64,000 nucleotides of DNA, taken from the NCBI GenBank assembly GCA_000277445.1, contig AJWJ01000039.1, forward strand, positions 1 through 64,000, read 5' to 3'. Source of the stretch: Polysphondylium violaceum. Its lineage: Eukaryota > Evosea > Eumycetozoa > Dictyosteliales > Dictyosteliaceae. Below the pieces are notes generated by a model that was given only the letters and a program-made list of their open reading frames with translations, searched no databases and had not been told where the DNA came from. The position numbers and the translations under genes are program-made. This document shows positions 1-9,969 of the stretch, in pieces (position 1 is the first letter of the stretch; each line of letters starts with the position of its first letter).

Positions 1-546
1 AAAAAAAGAAATCAAAACCATTGACCAACGTTGTATTTTTTTTTTTTTTTTCTTTCAATTATCTCTATAAATTTATCTTTATTTGTTTATTTATTTTTTT
101 TTTAAAAAAAGTCACTTTTATACATTACATACACAACCATGCGTCACACACAAAGAAGCATAATAATAATAAATACAATAATTACATGTAGAGATAATAC
201 ATATAAATAACAATAATAATAATTATTTTATAATTACAATTCTAAATTTATATATGCACATAGCTCCTGGAGTCATGACAATACCATCCATCACTTTTGG
301 TTGCGCTTGGCCACACATGCTATTGTGTGATTTTCAAAACGCTCATCTATTTTTATTTTATCTATCTCGACCCCCTTCCTCGTTTTTTTTTTTCTTTTTT
401 CAAATTTTATTTTATTTTATTTTAATTTTATTTTTTATCATAAATTTCTCAATTTACAAAATAACTAACTTCTTTTTCTTCCTTTTCACTATTTAAACAA
501 AAAAACGAAACGATAAACAAATTAATTTATTATAGAAATTACAAAC
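1..546. other. Intergenic region upstream of eIF4A
   Basis: This is AT-rich spacer with long T and A homopolymers and no convincing coding sequence. A reading frame at 254-496 is almost all Phe/Ile/Leu/Tyr from T-rich sequence and looks like chance. The last ~60 bases before the eIF4A ATG (AAACAAAAAAACG-type leader) resemble a dictyostelid A-rich 5' leader. A less AT-rich patch at about 262-345 could be a promoter element for eIF4A, but no known motif was recognised. Confidence 0.5.
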
Positions 547-665
547 ATGTCTCAAAGGTAATTATTATTATAATTTTTAAAAAAGGATAAAAATAGGAAG
601 GATTTCAAGGAGACAAGGGATGGGGATCAAAAATTTTTTTTTTCGATATCGAAAAATTCAAAACT

Positions 666-701
<36 letters not shown>

Positions 702-1961
702 AATACACACACAATAGAAATAGATAATCAAGAATAATGAACCAACAATTATTAATATGACAATATTTAAAATATATATAGTAAAACACAAGAAGATCAA
801 CTCATGAAGAATGAGTTTGAAGGTACCTACGACAAAGTCGTCGATTCCTTCGATAACATGGATCTCCCAAAAGACCTTTTAAGAGGTGTTTACTCTTATG
901 GTTTTGAAAAGCCATCCGCTATTCAACAAAGAGCCATTATCCCACTCGCCAAAGGTTTAGATATCATTGCTCAAGCTCAATCTGGTACTGGTAAGACTGC
1001 CACCTTTACCATTGGTACCTTGAGTCAAATCAACGTTGCCAACGTTAAATGTCAAGCCCTCATTGTCGCCCCAACTCGTGAACTTGCTCAACAAATTGAA
1101 AAAGTTGTCAACTCCCTCGGTGAATTCCTTGGCATCAAGTGTTACGCCTGTGTTGGTGGTACAAAGGTCATTGATGACATTACTGCCCTCCAAAACGGTG
1201 TCCACGTTGTCGTTGGTACTCCAGGTAGAGTTTACGATATGTTATCTCGTAGCGTCATCACCAGAGACTCTATCAAGATCTTTGTTTTAGATGAAGCCGA
1301 TGAAATGTTAAGCCGTGGTTTCAAAGATCAAATCTACGAAATTTTCCGTCTCCTCCCAAGCACCGTCCAAGTTGGTTTATTCTCTGCTACCATGACTGAC
1401 GAAACTTTAGGTATCACATCCAAATTCATGAAGAGTCCAGTCTCTATTCTCGTCAAAAAGGACGAATTAACCCTCGAAGGTATTAGACAATTTTATGTAA
1501 ACGTTGGTAACGAACAAGGTAAATTTGAAGTTTTGACCGATCTCTATGGAACTTTATCAATTACCCAATCTGTTATTTTCTGTAACACCCGTAGAAAGGT
1601 TGATTGGTTAACCAACAAACTCGTTGAACAACAATTTACCGTTTCCTCAACTCACGGTGATCAAAAGGATCGTGAAGGTATTTTAGCTGCTTTCCGTTCT
1701 GGTGCCACCCGTGTTTTAATTACCACCGATCTTTTAGCCAGAGGTATTGATGTACAACAAGTTTCTTTAGTTATCAACTTTGATCTCCCAACCAATCTCG
1801 AAAACTACATTCACAGAATCGGTAGATCTGGTCGTTTCGGTCGTAAGGGTGTTGCCATCAACTTTATCACTGACAGTGAAAGAGGTAACATTGACGATTT
1901 ATCAAGACATTACAATACTTATATCCAAGAAATGCCACAAAATATTTCTGAATACCTTTAA
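547..1961 (+). CDS. eIF4A: Eukaryotic initiation factor 4A, DEAD-box RNA helicase (2 exons)
   Basis: Exons are 547-557 and 782-1961; the intron is GT-AG with donor GTAATT. Splicing gives an N-terminus reading [18 protein letters not shown] and a protein of about 396 residues, the normal eIF4A length. All helicase motifs are visible: Q-motif ([10 protein letters not shown]), Walker A (AQSGTGKT), [24 protein letters not shown], and [10 protein letters not shown] near the C-terminus. This helicase unwinds mRNA 5' leaders in the cytoplasm as part of the eIF4F complex. The second exon is rich in C-ending codons (ATC, GTC, ACC, CTC), unlike most neighbours, as expected for a highly expressed gene. 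Paralogous eIF4A-III is less likely because of the N-terminus and the strong codon bias. Certainty of the family is very high. Confidence 0.95.
558..781 (+). other. First intron of eIF4A with GC-richer motif and poly(A) tract
   Basis: This is a 224-nt intron placed after only 11 coding nucleotides. It holds a GGGATGGGGATC stretch near 617-628 and an A-run of more than 25 at about 669-699. Early introns of this kind in highly expressed genes often carry regulatory sequence. The 12-mer CAAGGGATGGGG at 614-625 recurs inverted at 2103-2114, downstream of the same gene. Confidence 0.6.
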
Positions 1962-2317
1962 ACTATTATTTCAGAGATTGTTAATATAACAACAACAAAT
2001 ATAAACTTTTTTTTATTCCCCTCTAAATTAATTTTTTTTTTTTCTCTTTATTATTGAAAACAAAAAAAAAAATAATAATAATTAAAAAGCTTATAACCCC
2101 CGCCCCATCCCTTGCCAAACTTAAACATCATCTAATAAAAACGCAATTAAATTAAAAAAAAATATACCTATAATCTCTTTATTTTATTTATTTCTTGTCT
2201 TTGAACAATTCGGCTTTTTTGTGGGGAATTTTTTTAAAACAAAAAAAGTTTTAAAAAACTTTTGGGATTACAAAACTTGCAGATTTTATTATTATTATTG
2301 AGTGTATTATTAGCACT
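1962..2317. other. Spacer between eIF4A and the helical-repeat gene
   Basis: This is AT-rich with a short GC-rich patch at 2094-2116 (CCCCCGCCCCATCCCTTG) that is the inverted copy of a motif in the eIF4A intron. The region probably contains the eIF4A 3' UTR and the promoter of the next gene. No gene is seen. Confidence 0.5.
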
Positions 2318-5300
2318 ATGGATAACGTAGAGTTAAGTCATACAAATACAATCAATAATAATGACAAAAACAACAACAACAACGACAATGACAATATCGA
2401 TCATATAAAAGGCATTGAGCAAAAGTTGCGTGAAAATGATGAATATAAAGTTTTGACAAATACTTCACATTACCTAAAGGAGTCGATAGAGGTACCGATA
2501 TCATTAAAGGTTGTCGATAAGTTTCTATCATTTCCTTGTATAGAGTCCCAATTAAAGTTTATTATTGATAAATATGCGACAAAAGGTACGATAGTGTTCA
2601 GTAGTTGGTGAGAAATAGGATTGTTCATAATGATGTGTGTATATTAATATAACAGGTGAATATTTGCAGATCAAAAGAAAATAGTAGATTTAACAACAGC
2701 AAAAACAAATATATGGCAAATCAATCTAAACAAAATTCAGGTCGGAGGTAAAACATGGCCAAATACAATAGATTCCATTTTAAATAGAGTCAAAGAGGTA
2801 TTGGGAATAGCTTGCGATGAAAAGATAGAGGTAGAATTACAAAAGTTTTTGATTCTAGGTCAAGGTTCATTTATTGATAATAATAATAATAGTAGTAGTA
2901 GCAGCAGCAGTAAGAATAATGATAAAGTCATTGCAAATCTATTTTTAATATTACCATCAGAGCATACAGGTGGTGAAGTTAGTATCGAGTATAGTAATTC
3001 ACATTACACTACACTAAATTTAGAAAACAATACATCATCAGAGATTGTCTATTTGGGATTCTATTCAGATTGTAAATATCAAATATCACCGATAAACTCT
3101 GGCTACAGAGTCTGTTTATTGTATAATTTAAAGAAAACAGGCAAACGTACATTGAATTCAAATGATTTAACTTCAATGAATCAATCAAGTGTGGCTCATC
3201 TCAAATATTTGAATTCTTTGGCAAATCAACTTTTATTACAATTGTCGAAAAAAGACAATTCTAAATTAATTTATATTTTAAATAGTAATAATAGTCGTAG
3301 TGATAAGGATAATAGTCATTTTAGTAGTTATCGTAATAGAAATTTACCAAAATTAATACAATCAATGAATTTAAGCGAGCCTGATTTAAAAATATCTCAA
3401 ATTCTTTTTGACTTAAATAGGAACAGAGATTATAATTTATCTGTATTTTTAACAAATATTGAAATATCAGAATATGATAGTGATGGTGATGATGATGATG
3501 ATGATGATGATGATGGCAATGACAATGATAATAATAGTAATAGTAGCAACGATAGTAATAATAATAGTATTAATAATAATAATAACAGTAAACATTTTTC
3601 AGCAAAACTAATAAGTTTTATAGATTTGGATGATTTAGAGTTTGATATAGAATTTGACAATATAAACGATTTTCAAGAGATCTCTATATCCCAAAGTTAT
3701 TTATTAAATAGTATTCAGTTAGATAGTAGTAATAATAAAACAAAATCTAAAGAAATAGAATCAACATTAAATTCAAATCCAACTACTACCACAACATCAA
3801 CTCAAGCAACACCATTATCAAAATCATCAACAACAATACTATCAACAAAAAAAATATATGGAATAGTTTTATTTAAAAGATCAGAATATGAAAATATAAT
3901 TGGTAAAGAATCAACATCATCGTCAATAGGTGTATTGGCACTTTTATTAAAAAATCAAATTCAAAATATATCAGTTCGGAGTAATACTACAGATATAATA
4001 GATGTTGCAGATTTAATACTCGATAGTATGGGGAGTAAATGTAATCCATTTGATCCATTAAACAAAAACATTGAAGCCATCATTAATTATTTCTGTCCCA
4101 CTCAAAAAGATTATATTGAAAAAGAAAACAAAAGAAGACTACTAAAGTATCCAAAAGATTTTATTTATCATTTATCGAAATACTTGGATTTATTTACTTC
4201 TAGTGAAATTAATGAAACTATATTAAGTTATAATAAGGACCAAAATAATATTAATATTAAAGAATCAATTGAAATATTGGAAAATATTTTAATACCATTT
4301 TATAAAAAACACAAGATTATTACAAAATCAACAATAACGACATTTATTTGTCAATTTCAAGATTTAATTTTACCCTTATACAAACTCAACAACAATAATG
4401 TTATCCAACCAGTGGATCAAGCCAATGATTTCTCTAGTAAATGGAAACTTTTGGATGAATATAATTCAACATTTGAAAGCTATATTAAAAAACAAATGAA
4501 AAGCAATTCAGAGCTACTCATTTCACCAAATATAATCATTTACAATCAAATGCTAAAGTTTTTTGATTGTTTACCAGAAAAACTATTAAATGAAAAAAAA
4601 GAATTTGTTGAAAACTATTTACAAAAAAGTGTGATCAAATATTATCAAGATTCAACTCTATCTTCAAAACAACTTTATGAATGTTGGATATCATTGATTG
4701 AATTTGGAAAGGAGGAACAGATGAACTTGGCCAAATTTATTACAGACCACTATAAATACAATATTATTTGGCCATTGATTTTGTTGTTTAGAAAAGATGT
4801 TTGTTCCAAAAGTACATTCAACACTCTGGCATACAGTTTTCTCTTGAAATCGCTGTTGGCGATATTGATAGACTCCAAAGAGAATAGTATCCCCCCAGTT
4901 CAACTCCATGCCATTTGGATTTATTTATTTAATCTCGGTGGCTCGGAAAAACAGAGACAAATGGATTTCTCGCAATACATTGTCAACAATTATCAGTTTG
5001 ACAAGATTTGGGAGTTACTATTGTGTTTCAAGAATGAAATGTTGGTGAAGGCATCTTTCAATTATGATGCCTATCTCTTTTTATGGAAATCTTTGGCAAC
5101 GTTGGCAATCAACTCTTTGTCAGCGCTTTTCACTAGTCAACAACTCTATTATATATGGATCAATCAAAAAGACTCTGATTTTCAAAAAGAATTTTCTCTT
5201 TCCATTTTAAAAAAGTATTCGCAAGACGTTGTTTTGGAATTTCTCGGCAACTTTAAACTCTCTACAAAATCTAGTAAATTTTTCAACCTACTCAACTTTA

Positions 5301-8062
5301 TCTCTATTTGGAAGGATTTTATTCAAATGGTTTATTTGGATTTTCAAACTAGTTCTTGTCAACCAATACAAGTAAAAAATTATTGGAAAAAACTCTTGAT
5401 AGGAGATGATTGGAGCAATGTAGAGGAGCTCTCTAGTTTATCAATAGAGTTGCAAAGTAAATTAGTATCAAGTTCACTTGGCCTCTACAAAGATAAACCC
5501 TTAGAGTTATCAAATCTATTTATAGAGATTGATAAAACAATGATTGGCAATGAATCATTTGATTACAAGTTGTTTTTAAATATTTGGCAACAATATATAG
5601 ATACGTTGGTCAAGGAAAAGTATTCAGCTCTTTCTACATCAAATATTTATAAAACTTGGGCACAATTACTTTTTTTAAAAAATAGTCTCGAACAACAAGG
5701 TGTTTTTATCAACTTTATCATCAACGGTTATTCTTTTCCTCAAATTAAAGATTTGATTAAAAAGATTAAAAAAGATATTACTGATAGCGACCAATTTAGT
5801 CAAAAATCATTTATAGCTCTATGGACAAAAGCTATTGGTTTCATGGAATCAAGCATATCAACTTTGTTACCACAAGATTATTATGACGTTTGGATTAGTT
5901 TATTGGATAATTTGGAACAGCTTCAAAGACCTTGTCAACAAAGACTAATTCAAATTATACTTGATAGTCCAAAAGTTCAAGATATTTTAATATTGTTTAA
6001 AAATGAAATTAGTGCAAACCAATTATTCAACCCACGAGTTTGGAAATCTTTTTTAAGTCTTTTACTCTTGATGAAAAAACAAACCTTTTCTCCCCAACAA
6101 ATTTATCAAATTTGGATCAATTTATTTGCCATTGAACCCATTTCCACAACCTTACAATTGCAAATGGATTTAGTCGTTGATCATATAACAAAACTTTATT
6201 CCAAAGAATCCGTTTTTAGTCTGCTATTGATGTTTGATAAAACAATTTTAGCAAATCCCGTATTTAATCAAGAGGCCTTTGTTAGTTTATGGAAATTTTA
6301 TATTAAAAATGTATCCGCTACAGATGTATGTTTAACGCCCACACAAATCTATGATAGTTGGTCTATTTTATTAAATTTGGATAAAGAACGAGATGAAATT
6401 CAAATGACCTTTGCCAAGTTTATAGCAACCACTTATTCATTGGAAAAAATCCGAGAAATTATTGTCAAATTTAGAGTTGCTCTCAAGTCTAGCACTTTAT
6501 TTCACCAGAATTCTTTGAATTATCTTTTGAAATTTTATTTGGACTGTATTGTAAAGAGTAAATCATGTTTAGAGAATCAGCAAATCCTAGACCTTTGGAC
6601 AACAATGTTGGATGTTAAAGACGACTCAAAAGATTATCAAGCAAAATTAATTTCATTAATTTCTATTTATAGTATAGAGAAAAGAAAAGATATTTTATCC
6701 TTAAACTTTGAAGCCATTAGAAATCATTTATCATTCAATTTAAATGTTTTTTATACATTTTTCAAGAGTTTCATAGAGGATTTAAAAAATGTTAAACCTT
6801 CAATTGTTTTAACTGTCCAACAAATTTATAGTTTCTATTTTAAAATGGTTGAGTTGAAATTTGATTTGCCTGACTCTAATGAAATTCAATTACTCTTTGC
6901 CAACTATATCATTTCAAGCTATGGAAGAAGTGTAGTGTACCAACTTTCTCAAACTTTTAAATTTGATATCTTTTCGCATTCTCATTTCTCTATGAATGCT
7001 TTTATTACTTTATGGAAGTCTTTGGTAACATTTGAATTCTTGTCCTTCTCTGAAAGTCCAACACTTCTTTCAAACTCTATAAAGAAAAAAGTAAATCCTT
7101 GCAATAGACAAAATTGCCATTGCATGGTATTTAATCAATTTCTTGCCAGTGAAAATAGTTACATAAATCTTAGAGCAAGTTCAGAGGAAAAACAATACCT
7201 TTTGGCTCAGCTTCCAAATTTAGGTTGTACAAGTATAGAGGTTGTCAAAAGTTCTCCCGAATCTTTGGAAATTGTTAAAACACCTTTGTACCAATACAAA
7301 ATCTGGCTTAAAACTATCGAAGTACTTTGCAGTCAATATAATACCATAGCTAGTATTTCTCCTCTTTTTAAAAGCCAATGTAAAGTTTCCTATGATTTAT
7401 TGGTCACCAAAAAAGGACAACCAGCTCCAAAATTACCTCCACCCCAACCTCCCCAATACCAACAAGCTTCACCACCACCATTTTATTCTGCAGTTCACCC
7501 TATCCCTCATTTAATTTATAATCAATATCCTCATGGTCAAAATCATCTACCTTATCCTCCTTCTGTGCAACCTCCACCAACTCCACCACAACGTGTTTCA
7601 AAACTATCACCACCAATTAATAATCATGAAACTAACAATAATAGTCATCATCCTGCCCCACCAACTCCACCACTACTTAATATATCCCATAATATTCCTC
7701 AACCGCCGGCCAGTATGGGTCCCTTTGGACAACAGCCACCACCTCCACCTACGATACCATCAAAACGTATATCAAAATCATCACCACCCACAACTCCATC
7801 AAAACATGCTTCAAAATTACCACTAATAATTAATTATGGATCACTAAATAATCATAGTCAACCACCGCCCCCACCCGAAACTCGTCCAATCTCACCCCCA
7901 ATTCCTCAATCAAATATCCTTTTCGGAAAACAACCACCACCTCCTCCACCACCTCCCCCATCCTCTGAACCAACCCCAACTCTTTTATACTCCCCACCAA
8001 AACCCTCAAATCCTAATCTTAAAGTAATTACCGTTCCTCCAAAGTTTAAAGAATACAAATAA
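2318..8062 (+). CDS. Large protein: degenerate 2OG-oxygenase-like domain, ten helical repeats, Pro-rich tail
   Basis: Two exons fit the frame: 2318-2585 and 2670-8062 (donor GTACGA, acceptor TTTGCAG), giving about 1,886 residues. Residues ~95-245 resemble the dictyostelid/fungal 2OG-Fe(II) oxygenase-like family: a TNIWQI strand, an LPSEHTGGEV turn, and FYSDCKYQI followed by SGYRVCLLYNL. The usual iron-binding HxD is absent (an Asn/Ser linker lies there) and the distal His position reads Lys-Tyr, so catalysis is unlikely, while the 2OG-binding-type Arg (SGYR) remains. Residues ~780-1580 hold about ten helical repeats with a Q-[IL]-Y-x-x-W signature. The C-terminal ~210 residues are proline-rich with PPPPP runs that could bind SH3, WW or profilin. 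No signal peptide is evident. Its function is unknown; a scaffold role is an inference. Confidence 0.8.
4660..7060 (+). repeat. Protein-level tandem repeat array, about 10 units of ~80 aa
   Basis: Starts of the signature helix (S/T-x-x-Q-[IL]-Y-x-x-W-x-x-L) fall near 4663, 4889, 5129, 5356, 5629, 5866, 6088, 6331, 6571 and 6811. The spacing is 222-273 nt (mean ~239 nt, ~80 residues). Each unit continues with a 'FI..Y....I..LL..FK' helix and an 'F(N)..AF..LWKS' helix. DNA identity between units is low, so the array is old and kept by selection on protein structure. I do not recognise the family; it is not TPR, PPR, ankyrin or canonical HEAT by eye. Confidence 0.75.
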
Positions 8063-8081
8063 AGTTTATTTATTTATTTAT

Positions 8082-9800
8082 TTACTTTAAAGTAATAAAA
8101 CGTTTATCAAGATTTATATTTTTTGTTGGGAAAATATCATTACCAGAATACCTGTTAAAAAAGATATCTCTGTCATCGTCACACATCACTATTGGTTTAA
8201 TTCTAATATCTTTAATAGAACGAGGGAGATGACCTTTTTCAAAGTCTATTTGATCAGTCTCCAAGTATGAGCAAGAGTTTGGAATTAATCCAGACTCGGC
8301 AATTTTCAATCGAGTCAAGGTTAGATACTCTACTCTTTTTGGCAAAAGATTTTGATAAAGGTAACCATCAGACCCAATTCTCTCTAGCCTCAGCTTTTTG
8401 ATTGATTGTGGCAACATGACAAGATTACTAGAGATTTCATGAAAAGATATACACACCTTGGTTACATTTGACATGATGTCACACACGGATTGATTTAATA
8501 TATTGATACCCAGTTTTTTGAGATTATCTAATTTTAATTCTTGAGGAAATTTCCATTCAGCTTCTGAGCCTAAAAAAAGATTTTCTAAACTATTGGGAAG
8601 AGTTGATAGACCAATTGCTTGATCAAAATAATAGAGACAAAGTTTTTTTAGATTCTTTGGTAAAGGTAGTGAAAATGGATGATTATATTTTACAAGTGTG
8701 AGGATTTCTAATGAATCTGGAAGGTTAAAATCTATTGGTCTGTTGTAATGGGTTAATGATAACTTTTTTAAACTTGGAGGAACAAGATCTTTAGTGAGCA
8801 TGTTTGAATAATAGTTGTAATTTTTAAACCTTTTTAAAGATGTTGGAAGAATGCCAGCTTTTAGTAGAATATCATTTTCAAACAATTTAAATTCTAACAG
8901 ACTTGGTGGAAGTATTCCAACTTGAATCTCTTTTTCATAGGCAAGATATAAAACCTCTAAAGATTCTGGAAACACACCAGGCATTAAATTACCCATGTAT
9001 AATTCATAGATATAAATTTTAGTGATATTGCTTGGAATTAATCCCAATGTAATTTGATCTGTATTACTGAAAGGAATAAATATATTTAAACCCTTAAGCC
9101 ATTGGAGATTTTTCAATTTGAGAAGAGGAAATTGACTATACTTTGATAGATCTGCTTTAAAATCATCAACATTTAAATCTTTGGGTGCACTTTGATCTGG
9201 TGTATTGAAAACTATTTTACTTAGAATATCTATTGATACACTAGTATCAAATTTTTTAACAGTTGAAGGGATATTTATAGGTTTATCAATTCTCGATGGG
9301 TGAATATGAAATTCACATTTTGTAAGTGACGTTGGTAGACTTAAAACTAGATTCGAATGATATCCTTTGAGATAGAATTCTCTAACAGATATAGGAATTT
9401 GGCCCACAAAACTATTTGGAAAAGTTGCTATTATTCTTAGATTTGTTACACTTGAAGGAATATCTTGAAAATCAACTTCTGAGGCAAGTTGTTTCTCGAT
9501 ATTTATTGTTAATTTTTTAATATCATTTGGAAATCTGATTGGAGGGATAACATTTATAAACTCCAAACTATTGACCAAATAATTGTATTGATTATTGATA
9601 AAATCTAAAAGTTGATCGTTGTTTTGAATCACGCACTTTATAAATGTTTTATCTGCTAGAGATAACAATGAGAGACATTTATAATTTTCTTTTAAATATG
9701 ATGAATCTACATCGATCTCTACATCTTGAAACTCTTTTTCTCTGATTAAATTTCTAATAAAATTATTTCTCCATATTGAATAAAATAACTTATCATTCAT
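8082..9800 (-). CDS. FNIP-repeat protein 1
   Basis: About 572 residues in a single exon; the start chosen is the first ATG (MNDKLFYSIWRN), since nothing upstream in frame begins with ATG. The N-terminus has the F-x-x-IWRN-x-FIRNLI module shared with the other FNIP proteins here. The rest is a run of ~22-residue FNIP/LRR-like units with 'LP.SL..L.L' cores (for example LPDSLEILTLVKYNHPF, LPNSLENLFLG). FNIP repeats are hugely expanded in dictyostelids, and the N-terminal module is F-box-like in position, so a substrate-recognition role is possible but unproven. Its stop codon lies 19 bp from the stop of the convergent helical-repeat gene, so the two 3' UTRs must overlap. Confidence 0.85.
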   Translation of the reverse strand: MNDKLFYSIWRNNFIRNLIREKEFQDVEIDVDSSYLKENYKCLSLLSLADKTFIKCVIQNNDQLLDFINNQYNYLVNSLEFINVIPPIRFPNDIKKLTINIEKQLASEVDFQDIPSSVTNLRIIATFPNSFVGQIPISVREFYLKGYHSNLVLSLPTSLTKCEFHIHPSRIDKPINIPSTVKKFDTSVSIDILSKIVFNTPDQSAPKDLNVDDFKADLSKYSQFPLLKLKNLQWLKGLNIFIPFSNTDQITLGLIPSNITKIYIYELYMGNLMPGVFPESLEVLYLAYEKEIQVGILPPSLLEFKLFENDILLKAGILPTSLKRFKNYNYYSNMLTKDLVPPSLKKLSLTHYNRPIDFNLPDSLEILTLVKYNHPFSLPLPKNLKKLCLYYFDQAIGLSTLPNSLENLFLGSEAEWKFPQELKLDNLKKLGINILNQSVCDIMSNVTKVCISFHEISSNLVMLPQSIKKLRLERIGSDGYLYQNLLPKRVEYLTLTRLKIAESGLIPNSCSYLETDQIDFEKGHLPRSIKDIRIKPIVMCDDDRDIFFNRYSGNDIFPTKNINLDKRFITLK

Positions 9801-9969
9801 TTGCAAAGTTTAATGTAAATATAAAACTTAATTGTAAAAAAAAAAGATCAAAAAAAAACAATGAAATAAAAAAAAGAATTTGGCCTTTTCTGTGAGAAAA
9901 GTTCAAAAGGGGAAACTAATAAAAAGATTTATAGAAAATATTTATAGTTTTATTTCTTTTACATTTTTA

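Noticed and set aside
254-496. 80-residue frame upstream of eIF4A
   Set aside because: Phe/Ile/Leu-rich translation of T-runs with no start context; composition artefact.
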